NCBI GenBank assembly: GCA_013398295.1
Contig: VZSF01002978.1
Span: forward strand, 1 to 64,000
Source of the DNA: Chionis minor
Taxonomy: Eukaryota > Chordata > Aves > Charadriiformes > Chionididae
DNA: 64,000 bases
Reading direction: 5' to 3'
Position 1 is the stretch's first letter; every line of letters starts with the position of its first letter. Both the position numbers and the translations under genes were made by a program. This document shows, piece by piece, positions 1-13,686 of this stretch. Under the pieces are notes generated by a model, which ran no database searches, was not told the DNA's origin, and saw only the letters and a program-made list of their open reading frames with translations.

Positions 1-17
1 TCTATGATTCTATGATT
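1..17 (+). repeat. CR1 LINE 3' terminal tail (edge of window)
   Basis: The first bases are two tandem copies of the octamer TTCTATGA-type unit, which is the characteristic 3' end of avian CR1 LINEs. The body of the element would lie upstream of the window. The call rests on the tail alone. Confidence 0.65.
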
Positions 18-3000
18 TTCAGATGTCCAAGCGTCTCACGTGGGGACACAGCTTACCTCGTTGCTTCACACCATCAGTGAACAGCTCCACAGTGGGCCAA
101 ACTCAACTGGGGAAAGATATTTCCTTGAGCCCCTCTCTTTTCCCCAGTACAAACCCTGCCATCCAGCCTTTAGCCCGGGAACGGTGGCAGTTGGCGAGGA
201 CTGTCAGCCCCGGTCCCTCCACGCTGAGTCCCTTGTGCCGCGTCTGCTCCCCTGGTCAGCCCTTTTCGGCTCATGTTCTCAGTGCGGTTCCTACATACAG
301 ATTAGAGCTTTGGGGTTTTTCACCACTTCAAGTGTGAAATCATTTTCAACAATACCAAAGCATTCCGTCAAGGTGTTGCGTATCTTCTGATAATCACGTT
401 TATTAGCGTTTTATTTTTGTTTATTTTGTTTTGTTTATTAGTGTTTATTTTTCCTACTGAGCCTTTGCATGTCAGAAGAGCCAGGGCCACCTCGGAGCAA
501 TAATGTTTTTGTAATATATCAGGCACAAATATCTTTTGTTTTAAATACTGCTTTTCATCCAGAAGTGTTGCGTAGCTCTTCTGGAGTAGTACATGGGCTT
601 ATTCGGGTTTCTGGGATCCCACTGATCCAGCTGCAGGGAGGCTACACAGCAATGGTTAGCGCAGAGGACAGAAATGACGGACAATGAGCCAAATTCCCAT
701 TAAGCTCATCTCCGCTTGGCTGTCTTTCGTGCTGTCTCTCCCCTCTGGGCTGTGGCTCTCCTGTCGTCCTCCCGTTTCTGCTGACCGCTGACCCACGCTG
801 GCGCAAAGACCGAGAGTGTCACCTGGACCTGGTGACTGTGCCACAACGGGGACGTCCGACCTGACCCCGCGTGGAGCCAGCACGGGTCCAGCAGAGGTGT
901 GTGCTGGGGCCGGGTGCTCCTCACCGGACTCTGGGAGCTGTCACCCCGGAATATTTCACTAAAACCCCTGTAATATCCAGTGGGAAGGTGAACCATGTGC
1001 TATACTAGCACCGCGGTTGGCTACTAGGTAAAAAGGTCAGTTGCTAAAAAAATTTCCATTAATCATTTTGGGTTGTCTAAAACTCCCAAATAATCCTTCT
1101 CAGCTTCATGTTATATAGAAGATGGCCTACTAAGTTAAACTCTCAATTTCCTCCTCTCTGATCTTTGAACCTGTGGTCTTTTGCTGTACTGGGGTCATAA
1201 CCAAGTTGTAGTGTTACATGTGTTGGTCACTGTTCACACCTTGCCCACATTTAAAAAAAACAAACTGCATAACTATCTACATGTTATCAGTTCTTTTCAC
1301 TTTTATTTAATGCTCACAGTGTGGGTACCTTGGAGAACACGTGTAAGTATTCAGTAAAATAAAACCTTTTAAGCTTCTGGGTGGGCCAAAGAGGTGGTGC
1401 AGTGTACACAGAGGAAGTAAAATTCACAACTTTAGTATCCTTAAGTATCCGAGTTCAGCCCGATGGCCTCACTGCGTCCGTTCCTTCCTTAGAAAGCTTC
1501 ACAGCCACCTTTCAGGGTTTTGGGGCAGTGTGGTGTTTTTTCAGTAACACAGGGAGCACTGAATGCATCCCAGGTGATGAAGGTGATCATTGCCTTCTCT
1601 AGGAATGTTCTCCAGTTGTTAAAAATTCACCGTTGCCATCAGTAACGGCAGTGTGGTAGCTGAGTACCAGAGTCTTTGCCTTTTCCTTTGCACATGAAAT
1701 CACTGCAGCCTTTCAGACAACATTAGGTGGTAACTGTTGGCAACAGCGGCGATGTTAGGAGCGACGTATGTTTCTGGCTACATTTTCAGAACCATCCATA
1801 ACATTATACTACATGTACTTTGCTCATATATCACACTTTCCTTTTGTGCGTCAGAATGAATTTGGCTGTCTCTTCCATGCAAAAAGGTAATTAGACTAGG
1901 TTGAATGTGAGGAATTTATTTTTTGATTGGAACCGAAGGGTGAAATTCCGAATGTGGAAACCTGAGCTGTGAACTGGCATCGACCTACAGCCCCCACACC
2001 ACCGCTCTCCCGCTTAGATGCTCACGCTTAGGAGGGATGTATGTGTATAGCAAGAAAGGTCTCGGTTTTAAATAGTGCTCAATCCACTCTGGGGTGTGCT
2101 CAGGCCAGGCTGTTCAGCCTTGCATTCTTCTGACGTACGTCGTGCAACTGTTTTTCCACGTGCTGAAGAGCCAGCAGCGTTCGGATTGAAGAGGTTTGGT
2201 TAAACTAGGCACTCTGAGTGGTCTCTAAGAGTGGTCTGAAGATGAAGGTAAACATATTTATTGATATATTTCCTCACTCTTCTGAAAACAGGACTCGGAT
2301 TGCGAGCAATACACGTGTCTCTGGAATATACTTGTCTTGTGCTGCACACAGGTGCTGGGTGGATACACATTTATTTCTACACAGCTTGTATGGCCATGTT
2401 TGGATTTTTCTATCCCTATCCCGGTGTTTGCCTCTTGATGCCTGCTTTTAATTTACTGAACATCTACAATAGTTCTTAAGAACTTTAAATTTGTCTCTAA
2501 TACATCTTCTGTTTATAAGTATTAAATTTAATACTTTGACCTTACTGCTGCTCGAATAATCTAGTTGGTTATCCTAAACCCACACATTTTATAGGAGTGT
2601 GTTGTTATTTAAGGTTTTACAATGGTATACCCTTTGTTAATAGTGAGGGACATAAAAAAATACGTTGGCTGTTTGCAGGGAGGGAGAGGAACGCATGTTA
2701 TAAACTGTAAAATCATCATGCTTGAAAAGAACGACTGATATGGTAACTTTAAAGTTTAAAATTATTTAAGCCATCTCGCTGATGCCTTGCTGAGAACACA
2801 AATGCGAATTTCTTTTTTGGTTTATACCTGCTGAAAAAGTTGGGTATGGCTTCCCATTAAAAACAGATGCCTCGTATCCAGGTAGATTGAAAAGGCAAAT
2901 TTAGTTTGTATTGGGAACCAGAGTGTAAAGTTTGGGTTACACAAAACTGGCTCTTTCTGGCTCTGGTATAAATCAGTTTTAGCAGTGCAGGATTAACAAT

Positions 3001-3149
3001 TCCAGCCAGCTAACTTCTGCCTGTGATCACCTTTGGCATTTGATGCTTTAAAGCCCTTGAGATCACGTATTTTTATAACCAGGACTCCCAGGCTGTAAAA
3101 CTAAGCCTGCTACCCCTGCTAACGACAGCCGCTACATGTGGTGCCCACA

Positions 3150-3215
3150 TGTGCTTGTAGAAGCGGTGAAGGTCCTGGGTTCAAATGCTGGTGTCAGGCT
3201 GAGGGAGTTTTCTGC
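3150..3215 (+). repeat. Possible tRNA-derived SINE remnant (MIR-like)
   Basis: The stretch around 3170-3190 reads CCTGGGTTCAAATGCTGG, close to the pol III B-box region of MIR-type SINEs (CCTGGGTTCGAATCC...). No clear A box or 3' half is visible. This could be a chance B-box match, so the call is weak. Confidence 0.25.
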
Positions 3216-4464
3216 CAAATTGTTCTTTCTGCAGAGCGTCTGCCTTACACCACCATGCTGAGCCTGATTTATTTGTTTTAAAGGAGACCTTTGTGCTGTT
3301 CTGCTAGGAAAGGCCCCGAGAAATCACAGCTGTTCTCTGCTACTCATTGTTAATTTAACTGCAGCAAGAAAATCTTATTTCTTCCGGCCTTTGCTTTGAG
3401 CCTGTCGCTGGTAAAAGCTGTGTGCGAGTTGATGGTTTGTACATCTCTTTTCTTCAAGCTTGACACAGCTCCATATCCAAGTGTAAGTGTCCTGCATGAA
3501 TTCCTTAGTGGGAATTCCCTTCCAGTTGACGGATTCTCACCTCACTGCCGTTTCTGGGGAGAAGGATCCAGGCCTTGCTGAAATATTTAGCTCCTGTTTG
3601 GCACCGGGTGAAGGCACTGCCGTCCCCTCTGTCGAAGTGCTTGGCACCGAACGATTCTGCTCTTTATGCGCGTAGGTTATTGAGCCAACCTGCCCGGCGG
3701 TCACAACAAGCAATAGTTAACAGGCACCCATTGGTGTCAGCTAAGTGAGCAGGATTCAGAAGACAAATTAGGCAATGAAGTCTCTGGGAATAATGACTTC
3801 CCTTGGGTTTCTTTACAAATTAAACTGATGAAGATTTAATTATTTTTTTTTTTAATGCGTGCCCTTGACACGCAAGATCGGTTACTACAAGACGCAATGA
3901 CCGAGTGCAGCTAAGTGGTAATGGCATATGTCTGTGTAAACCGAATAACGAGTTCTCATTTATGTCTGTTATAAACGAGCGGCCTGGCTGTATGCTTGTG
4001 TTTCAGCCACACAGGGAATGATTCCAGAAGAGTTATTTTCTGTAGTAGAAAGTAAGATGACTTTACAACTCCAGTTAGCGCAGGATTTTTGTCAGGGTAG
4101 TGAGTAATTCTGCCCACATAACTGTTAGGAAGATCTTCTAGAAATGGAAAACAAAAGACGGGAGAGAATATTTGGGAGGACATGGAAAGAAAGAAATATT
4201 TAACCCATTTAAGTTGGTAGCGGAGGCGTGCCATTCATCGCTGTTTGATCTAATCCCAGGCTATATCTGATGATGAGTAAAGTCTGTTCTACCAGTGATT
4301 GACATTGATTGGCAAGGACAACTATTACCAAAAATAAGAAAAGAAAATAGGAGCTTCCGTTTAAATCTCAATAATGAATTCCATTTCTAAACCAGAAGCC
4401 GGGCACACATCATCCTTTCTCTGCAAAGAAATCTTTTACATTCATTTCAGTTTGTAATGGTTTT

Positions 4465-4482
4465 GGGGGGGGGGCAGGGGGG
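4465..4482 (+). repeat. G-rich run (G10-CA-G6)
   Basis: Ten consecutive Gs are followed by CA and six more Gs, then a purine-rich A tract. It is a simple repeat with G-quadruplex potential. No gene is associated with it. Confidence 0.7.
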
Positions 4483-4677
4483 AAGGAAAAAAAAATTCCT
4501 CATCATTCATGTGAAAAATGAACTAATTTGCTCACAGGCTCAGTCCTGGGGTTAATTATATCATGAAAAAGAACAGTTCATGAGGAACTGGCTTATTACA
4601 ATAGGAGTGACCAGAAATTTGAGCTGTTCACTGTGCTCCCTTGCTGGGACCGTCCTGTTGTAATGCTCAGCCTGTTT

Positions 4678-4885
4678 GTACGTGAAGCGGCACCGTCTGG
4701 GCTGGTGGCTTTGGCCCTGTCCGGGGGCGGAGGCGGGTGGTGGGGTCAGACGTGTTCCCCGCTGGGGGCTCCTCCTGCCGCAGCGCCCGTCGCCCTGCGC
4801 CCGCGGGTCTGGCCGATGGCGGCAAATAGTACTTGGTACCAGGAGAGAGCCTGTCCCGGTGGGAATGGGAGTACCCGAATCTGCT
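4678..4885. other. Short CpG-dense patch inside an intron
   Basis: About 19 CpG dinucleotides occur in roughly 205 bp, in sequence that is otherwise A+T-rich and CpG-poor. Open frames run through it on both strands, as expected for a G+C-rich stretch. I recognise no protein in them. It could be a small CpG island serving an internal promoter or enhancer, or a fragment of an old G+C-rich repeat. It is shorter than a normal CpG-island threshold. Confidence 0.3.
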
Positions 4886-7474
4886 GTGTAATGCTGCAAG
4901 CGTCCCTTTTCCGTAACGTTGTGGTGGACACCAGGACACTTCTGGATTAGAGATGTTTATTTTACAGGTTAGAGTAAAGGAGCCGTACGCTTGCTTAGAT
5001 TCATCAGTTCTTTTTCTGCGCACAGAATAAAGACAGAAGAAGAGGCAAACCGAGAATAAACACTTCATTCTGCACTTATTTTGTTGTCTTTTCTGCAATT
5101 AGAAGCTAAAACCACGATTTGAGTTTCCTTTACGTGAGTGTTTGGAAGCCAATTTCCAAATAAGCCCCTCCTGTAGTGCCCACGTCCCTGCTCCTGCATC
5201 CTGCCGGCTGGAGCTCGCCCTGCTCAGGCTTCTGCCGTGGCAAACTCAAATTGCTGCTATACGTAGACTTTCAAGTAAGTGTTTTTTTTAAACATCCCAC
5301 ATTGCACATGGGTACCAAAGCATGCCACCACTGAATCGGTGGAATCTGACCCATCGTTACAGCTTTTAGCTGGAGCAAGCGTATTTATTTCTGTTTGAAA
5401 TTGTTCGTTCACCTGTTATCCTGGTGGGTCTGAAAGGCATCAACAACATGCAGCACTGTCTTTTATCTCTGCTTTTGTTGTTTGTGTTGGATTATTGCAG
5501 GGTTCTTCATAGGAGGTGACAGCTTACATCTCTTAAAAACACAGGTTGAGCGAAAAGCACGAGCCGCTGCCTTCGTTTCCTTGCTGTGCTTTCGGTGCCG
5601 TTTCGGTGCCAGCTGTACATCTCTGAGCTTGTGTTTGGTCCTGAAGACATTGGCACTAGCTAACCCATGGGGACCCTCAGGTTATTTGCACCTATATACT
5701 GGCTGTCACTCTCCAGCTGTCTTGGCCTGAGAACCTTCATCATTTTGCATAGCCTTGATTTTAAATTATTTTTAAGTAAGGAGGCAGCTAGCTCTTACGG
5801 TGATTTAGAAAACTTAATGACTGTAAATGCTAAGCTTTTAGAAACGACCTAATGTACCTGGTTTTTTCTATATCCTTTTTCAATTCAGTTCTGATGACCT
5901 GATTTGTAGGAGATCATGGGAAGCTGGGAGGAAGGGCTGAAGTTCTGCGTGTCAGTCTTCTTGCGACAGAGAAGAGGGAGAGGGAAGTTGGACATGTTGT
6001 TGGGAATAAAAGAAAATACTGGGGAAAGAGCCAGCCCTAGTTTATGACGAAGTGGCTGGTACCTTCTACTGATGTTCATGGCCAGGCAAGCAGAAGGGCA
6101 GGAAGGTGCAAGCCCTTTTCGGGTTCACGGTGGTTTTGTGAACTCCCCTTTGGGCACCAGGACTTGGCCCAGCTGGAGCCAAATGCCTGGCTTGTACTTA
6201 CAGTTCATGCTTGGGATTTTAGCACCTCAAAGCTTAAAAGAAATCCCATTGCCAAGAGTCCTGAAGTCTTGCTAATAATGATCTTTAAAGAATGTTTACT
6301 TGCTCATGAAATATTGTGAAATCAGACTTTGAAAGTCCATAGTCTTTTCTTCTGTTTGCGCGTGCCTAACCAGCACTTGTTGGGACTGAAAGTTAGATAT
6401 ACCACAAAGAGAATGCGTTTTTAGGGCAAAAGCACTTTTAGAGAAAAACAGGGGCTTTTAAGGATGTCTCTTTCATGGCATAAAAAAGTCAAAGCAGAAA
6501 GAAATCCACCTCAGCAGAGCTCTGATGTGATGTAAGGAAAGTTGCAGTACAGCGAACGATGCTTTCTTTTATGTTTTACTCATAACCATCGTAGCAGGCA
6601 AAGGCAAACACTTGTCTAATTTGATAAAATATCTTTAATTGCAGCAACGGTATTTGAGGTTTGGGCTGGATGCATAAGCTCTGTTTGTAATCATCGTTCC
6701 AGCCGTACTCCACAATCATCTCCAATCATTGCCAATTAGCATCTGTTAGGTTGTTGTTGCTTAATTCAGATGTTCTGGGATGTTCAGTTGCATTATTCAT
6801 ATCTTGTCTGGGAAAATGTATTTTAAAAATGAGTACTATTATGGGATTTCATTGTACTGTGATAGATTTTTTTTTTTAAATTATTATTTTTTCCCCCCTT
6901 CTCATTTTAGTTACTCCATTTGGTACAGAAAGGAAAACTGTATGTGATTTGCGTCTTGCATTTCACTTTTAGAAAGCAGTTGTTCCTGCTTGGTAGAGAA
7001 TCTTAGAGGGATTTAAAAAAATAAAAAATTGAAGCTGGTATTTTTTCACATAACAGTTTGGTTTTGGAAATCATTGCTGCAAATGTCATTGACGCTCAGG
7101 ACGTTCGGAATGAAAAGAAAGAGGAAATAAAAAAGAAAAGAGAGAGCAGCCATGTATATGGTTACGGAGAGCTGCCATAACCAGTGACAGAGATTTTAAA
7201 AGGGCTTTTAAATGTGAGTTTTCAGAATTGGGTCTAGTCTTTAGCTGGTAGGGAGCAGAAGGAAGAGAGCTTGGGGTGGAACGGGCCGTGTCTGTAGCTG
7301 CAGTGGGACTCAACCCTCGCTGCTGCGGCACAAGATGGGCTACAGGGCTAATGGCACAGCGCAGTGCTTGCTAGCCTCTTGGGCTTTAAGACCTTGTCAT
7401 TTAACTTATTTAAAGTTTGAGCCTTTGAGGTTTTTCTCTGCACAGAGTTCTATTCCGACTTGAAAGGAGCATCC

Positions 7475-7994
7475 TGGTTTCGGGTGGCATAGAGTTAATT
7501 TTCTTCCTAGTAGCGGGTATAGCGCCGTATTTTGGATTTAGTAGGAGAATAATGTTGCTAACGCCGTGATGTCTTAGGTGTCGCTGAGCAGTGCTTAGAC
7601 TTTTCAGCTTCTCATGCCTTGCCAGCGAGGAGGCTGAGGGAACACAGCCAGGCCAGCTGACCCAAACTGGCCAAGGGGATATTCCATACCGTATGCATCG
7701 TGCCCAGTATATGAACTGGGGGGACTTGGCTGGGGGTGGGATCGCTGCTTGGGAACGGGCTGGGCATCGGTCAGCAGGCGGTGAACAATTACATTGCGCA
7801 TCACTTGTTTGGTATCTTCTTTTTTTATCATCATTATTATTTATTATTATTTTCTCTTCCTTTGCTGTCCTATTAAACTGTCTTTGTCTCTCTGAACCCC
7901 TGAGTTTGTTTTTCTGATTCTCTCCCCCAGCCCACTGCGGGGGGAGTGAGACGCTGCGTGGTGCTTGGTCGCCGACTGGCGTTAAGCCACGACG
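7475..7994 (+). mobile_element. Solo LTR of an ERVL-type endogenous retrovirus
   Basis: This roughly 520-bp stretch follows the familiar avian ERVL LTR layout in sense orientation. It begins near TGGTTTCGGG, then has AGTTAATTTTCTTCCTAGTAGC-like sequence, a GCTGAGCAGTGCTTA block, a CAGCTGACCC...GGGGATATTCCATACC block, a TATA-like CAGTATATGAAC at about 7705, an ATTAAA polyadenylation signal at 7872-7877, and a GATTCTCTCCCCCA...GTGAG...TGCGTGGTGCTTGG end running to TTAAGCCACGAC. No gag, pol or env sequence and no second LTR are visible, so it is a solo LTR. It is diverged and has an (ATT)n-rich insertion at about 7830-7855. No clean target-site duplication was seen. It is non-coding; the long minus-strand open frame across it is fortuitous. 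Confidence 0.75.
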
Positions 7995-10900
7995 AGGAGT
8001 TATTTTTAATGCGAGCAAGCGCAAACGATCGATGAATCTGTTTGGCTTTTTTCTTCAGATGATGATGATTTTAATAAGGCAGAAATAATACTAGCGAAGT
8101 GTGTTTAACAAGGGGCTTTGTTTGATTTTGGTTTCGCGTCGGAGTTCCATGAAACAGAATTTTTTAGTGCCCCGGTAAGACAAGAAAGCAAACCGTGGCG
8201 GAGACCCGCATCCCCGGGAGAGGCGGGCTGTGCACGCGTGCGTGATGTGACTGGCGTTCCCCGCGTACGTGAAGGTGACACGGGGATAAAGAGGAATGAG
8301 TGCAGCAGTATTTTCTTTAAAAATAAAAAAGGAAAAAAGTCAAAAAGAGGAGGTGATAACTGGTGAAAGCACAGGTGCTGTGGCTGCCAGAGGAGACGGT
8401 GGCGATGCTGGGTGTTTCTGGGAGATCACGCACAAAGAGTCTGTGCCAAACTCTCAGATAAGTTTGCTCCACTAATCAGAGGCTTGTTAATAACAGCTCA
8501 GATTTACGATACTTCATAACAGCACAAGAAGAAATATTCATCCTGTTATTGACTTTGTGGAGGAAGAAAACCTAATAAAGCATTAAGAGTGCTTAGTCAA
8601 TACACGCGTAGGGCTGCGCTTGGCTAGCAGAATGAGCAGCTTTGTTTTCTATTCAGGCCGATAATTTATGGTTAGCGCTGGAAGTGATGGATGTAATTTA
8701 TGTTTTAGAGACAATTACTGTTCAAAGACGACCGTTACAAAGCTCTCACAAAATGAAGAAAGAGACAAATGCAGTCTCTGGGGTGTGAGCACTGTGCTCG
8801 CCAGCCTGGCCAGGGTATTTGCGCGTTACGTTATATTTACATAGGAGATTGCTGTGATGTATGTGCATCTGCATTAGTGTGAAATCCATTGCGTCATAGC
8901 AGCGAGTGGCCTTTAAAGTTCAAACCAACTTTCTCAGGTTGCAGGATGTTTTAGGCATATGGTTTTGGTTGCAGACCATCTGGCCCATAATTTTAAAAAA
9001 CAGTGTCTAAAACCAGAAGTCAGTTGAGGAGCTACCTATTTGCTGCATCTTTAGCACTTTTAAAAGATGGAATCGAATTACTTAGATCTCTAAATGAGAA
9101 GTTGTCAAGTGTGCATTATGACTTGCAGACACTTGCCTGTAACACCTCCTGATAAAAGCAAATTGTAATACGGTTGCATATATACTCCTTTGTTCTTGTA
9201 CCAGGCACTCAGATATATTAAGGCAGACATATAGATGCCTGTAAGTTGCACGTTATAAACTATATTAAGGCTTTGATTCTAACCTTTATGAGGGTTTTGT
9301 ACCTGAAAGTAGTTGAGTTATGTTTTCTGAGTTACGAATTTACATCTATAAATTGCTGTTATGGTCAACATAAACTGCCAGTGCCTGTTAGAGTAATCAA
9401 ACCTCTTAGATAAAGATACTTAACATTTAGATTCTGGAAATTGGACCATCTTCATCACAGTCTTCAGGAGAAAATCCCAACTGGGAAGGAGTGTTATTAG
9501 TGAAGTGCTGTCTCCCTCCTAAATAAATACATTCTCGTTACTTTGACCCCTAATTGAAGCGCGGTGTGTAAGCCTAACACTTCTAACCTAATCAAAATAA
9601 CCTTCCCTCTCCGTGGTGGTGGGCTTTGTTCACGTGGTATTGCAATAACAATGTGAATGATTTTACAGATTTTATTCCACTCCGGTGATTTATTACAAGT
9701 CCGGCGAGCTCTGACACGCACTGAAGCCAGCGGCTTACGGGTCAGAGCACGGGCTGGCCCCAAAGGCTGGGCACTGAAACGGCAAGTTTGCATGTGGTTG
9801 CCTTAAATAAATAAAGTTGTTGCTCACGTGCCAGTTGAGAAATACAGAAACCTTGGAAAATAGTTTTTAAATAGTGGGCTGCAGTTACGAGGTTCGCTTT
9901 GTTATCTTAAAAACTAATTTTTATGTTCATACCTATTGCATGTACTTGTTACACATGTAAAATATGCTTAAAAATACCTTAACCCCTAGGCAGTGGGTTA
10001 GCTGGTGTGTCCCATACATCTAAACATACAGATTGCTGCCAAAATGAAGTGGTGATTCCCTCCATGGTTTTCCTGCCCCAGTAGAAGGGCCTCTCCTTGC
10101 AGGGTGGCTCCTGGGGGTGCAGATGGTTTCTCCAGCAGCCAGACATGCCGTTGGGGCAGGCTCCAGCCCTTCCTCGGGTTTAAAAATGCTGAATTTGGCT
10201 CCCCACACAGGACCTGCAGAGCTGCAGCCCTCACCACTAGCTCAGCATAAAGGTGTGTGGAGGAGATTTCTGTCCTAATGTAGTTCTGCTTTTCAGCAGA
10301 AGACTGCTTTTTTTTATATTTTTATTTTTTAATTTTTTTTCTTCACCTGCTTGCTACATTTGAGAGCTAGTAATAGTGCAGGTCGCTTCTGTTAGATTTA
10401 AAATTGGAATTATTGATGAAAACCGCTTTGTGCAGTTCCTGCTTTTATAGAAAGTTTTTATTTATTTGTAGGAAATCTGAAATCACTTAGACTTGCATAA
10501 AAACTCACTGAAGGGTTGTTTTCCCTGGAGCTGGGGATCCTGTCTCTGACTTGCTCCGTTCTGTGATGTTTTCAGACAGGGAGTGAATAGCATTGAACAA
10601 GAATACAGAAGTAAAGGGACTGGAATCCATCCTTCTCCATTTAGCATGTAGCTCCTAGGCATATTTAATTGAGCAAAGGTGGTCCATTTCATGGGAAGAA
10701 AGGCATTCTTCTCTCCATAGCAAATATTAGAGGAGATTTTTAGGTAAAAGAATACAGTGCAGTTCTGTAATACCACATATGCAGGGTAGTGCGGGACAGA
10801 GACACGTGTCTACAATCCACATTTTCGAATACTGGTTGTTTTAAAATACACTGTGGATTTTTTTTTTTCTACACATCTAGTAGGCAGATCATATATAAAG

Positions 10901-11068
10901 TTAATATCAAGCTAATCTAGAGAAGTTTTTTCTTTTTTTGTTTTTCCTTTAGACCGCATGGCAGGATCGAAAGCTCACGCAGAGTATATCCCATGGATAA
11001 TGTTTTTGTCTTGCAATATTTGCTCTATAAATAAATGTGAAGCATTGCAGTAGCAAACATCACATTTG

Positions 11069-11086
11069 TTTTTTTTTTTTTTTTTT
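11069..11086. repeat. T18 homopolymer tract
   Basis: A run of 18 Ts in intron sequence. It may be a decayed poly(A) tail on the minus strand, but no recognisable retroelement body adjoins it. Confidence 0.6.
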
Positions 11087-13230
11087 GAAGCGCCTACAGC
11101 ATGTCATTACGGATGGATTGATAGTCTTGATAACATTGAACTTTTGTCAGACCTAACTTGGCAGACTTGTTACATGTCAGAAATTCTCTGTCATTTTTCT
11201 TGCTATTCAAAAGGCAAATAGATTTGCAACCTTGAATGACATTGAATATGGAAAGCAGATAGAAGTTTATCGTTTGACAGGATTGTTTTTGTTGGGGTTT
11301 TTTTTTTCCTTCTTTTACAGTGGAGAAGCTGTAATCGGATTTTAAAATTCTGACTACTGTGTGTTTTAGGAATACAGAACAAATGATTACAGCTTATAAG
11401 AGCTACACGAACCATCCTTTTACAAATGTAAACCATATTCTTTATTACTTCGCATTCAGATCATTTATTTGTGCGCTTCTTGGACTGAGGCAACACCTGA
11501 CCTTTATTTTACTGGATTGTACGAAACAACTTGGCCGGGTACAGGCAATGGAGAAGGTCTTGTACAGGAGACAGTACAGCGAAAGCTGCAGGCGCTTAGA
11601 GAGCAAATTTTCATAACCCTAATGTTAAAACTAGTATGGTTTATACCTAGTGAGTGTATTCCTTCAAATATGAGTGCCTTATAGCTGTATCAAAAAGCTT
11701 ATTTTGGTGTCTTAAACTATAATTTAATTTCTGAGTTATGATGATTAGCTTTAAATGAGGTATTTGTTATAGAGAGACACGTGGATGAAAAGTCAGATTT
11801 TCCACCTGTAATGGAAAAAGCAGTGGATTTCTGCTGTAAGCAGCAGCAAAGAAATGGATGAAAACATCTCATGAAAGGAGGAAAACAAGTATTGAGGCAG
11901 AGACAAGGGAATCCTGGACAGAGCATTAAGAACACAGAGAACTGGAAGATGAGGTTATCAGTCATATAGCACCAAAACTCATAGGTGGGCCACAGCATTT
12001 TATGGTGAACAAGAACGAACAAGACTTCTGATTGCTATAATAGAAACACGCTGCAATCAAAAGGAAAAACATTCTATACATTAGTATGCAATAGCACTAT
12101 ACACTTCCGAATGTATTACACCCTAGTGAAATCAAGAGGATAATGATTAGCTCCTTAGCTAGAAAGGTTTTCTTCCAATATTTTGGTTCAAAATACAGAC
12201 AGTGGTGTTAATAAATTGAACTGCATGTTGTAGACCACATCACCTACTCAATATTTTATGCTAGGAGGTCATGTAGCATTGCAGGTGCCGAACACCGTGT
12301 AGAAGAATAAAGTAGTTCTTCCCATTATTTGGTTTAAAAAAATAAAAAAGACTAAGAGATTTTTATTAGTTTTCAATACTGTTAGTACAAATAGAAGTCG
12401 AAGCTGTGGAGCAGGGTTATTATGTGGCTCATTACTGTTCATTACCACAAGGCACATCAAGATGTCTGCTAGTTAGAGGGAGTAAATCATTTGGAACATG
12501 CCTGTTTTGTCGATCTTCTGTATGATGCTCGGTGCTAGCGTGCCTTCTTCCAGCGCTTTGAGGAATATGTCTAAAATCTGTCGCTTGTCATATGTTCTCT
12601 CCGTCTCTTGCTGGAGAGAAGTGAACAGACGAATGTCTTATTTTGGTACGATTTGTTTTTGCATTTTGGAGTGCGAGGGACTGTTTTTCTTCGGAAAAGT
12701 TTTCTGTCTAAATTGCGTTCCCATGAAATCAGGAGAAGTGGCTTGACTTCACACGAGTTAGGATTTGGTTTGTTGTGTAGGTCTAAGATCACTGAATATT
12801 TTTTTCCTGTAACTTGCCAGTGTTTTCCAGTATCACTGAGGACAAAGAAAGTCTTGTTGTCTCAGTCATTACACTGAATTTAGAGCCATAGAGAAATGGG
12901 ATGGGTTTAGTGAGTTTGTGCCTTTTCACCTGCATGTTAGTAAATGATCACGTTTCATTATACGCTCTTCTTCTAGCTTTTAGTCTGAAACCTCCTCAAA
13001 AATTTCTTTTAACCTCTGGTGTTCAGCCAGGATCAGAAATGAGCTTCTAAAGTTCAGCTCAAGCTCATCGAAGAGCTAACAAACCTTGGTAAATCTTAGA
13101 CTTTAACAGCTAGGGATTGCCATTGAAAGGCTCTCATCGTTCCTGCATGAATGTGACATTCTTTTTTTTAATTCTATTTGTCTTTACAGCACTCTGTATT
13201 TTTTTTAACCTGAGTCTAATTAGAAGTTTT

Positions 13231-13686
13231 TTAAGAGGCCGCGTTTTCCCACTGAGGATGCAGAGAGCCGCTAATACCAAGTAACTGCCTGCGATTTTTA
13301 CAGTCGTGGTGCTGCTTATCTTCTTTTGCTTTATCTTCCTCCTCCTGCTTTTCCTGCTCTCTAGCCTGGATGTAATGTGTGATCTCTACCGGTGCCAAGG
13401 GCCTGGCGGATATGAGATCTGTCACCTGCGTCCTCCTGCCAGGCTTTGGGAAGGTGGTGCGTCCCCTCAGCCCTGGCTTTCCTGTTACCAACATGCCAAG
13501 GAGGTCTGCTCCGCCGGCAAGCCAGGTCAAGAATTTGAGGAAAATGTCAAAAATTGAGGAAAAAGACACCCACAGCCCGTTACTCTTACGCCGGCTCGTT
13601 ACTGTCCTTCCTTGCCCCTGCACTGATGAATTACCCGGCCGTGTGCCATTAGCACTCCAGAGAGAGCAAAGCAAGCAAGAAAGCAT
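13231..13686 (-). other. Unexplained minus-strand open frame (151 codons)
   Basis: An ATG-to-stop frame of 151 codons lies on the minus strand, 0.7-1.1 kb upstream of the first MEGF6 exon here. The predicted product has a basic, Ser/Gly/Arg-rich first half and a charged stretch rich in Glu, Lys and Gln, but no domain I recognise. The plus strand is also open for more than 80 codons over the same bases. It may be a decayed retrocopy or transposon fragment, or simply G+C-rich sequence that stays open by chance. Confidence 0.15.

Noticed and set aside
7410..8024. 204-codon minus-strand open frame
   Set aside because: Antisense to a recognisable ERVL-type LTR, with low-complexity Asn/Asp/Lys and basic stretches. 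Fortuitous.
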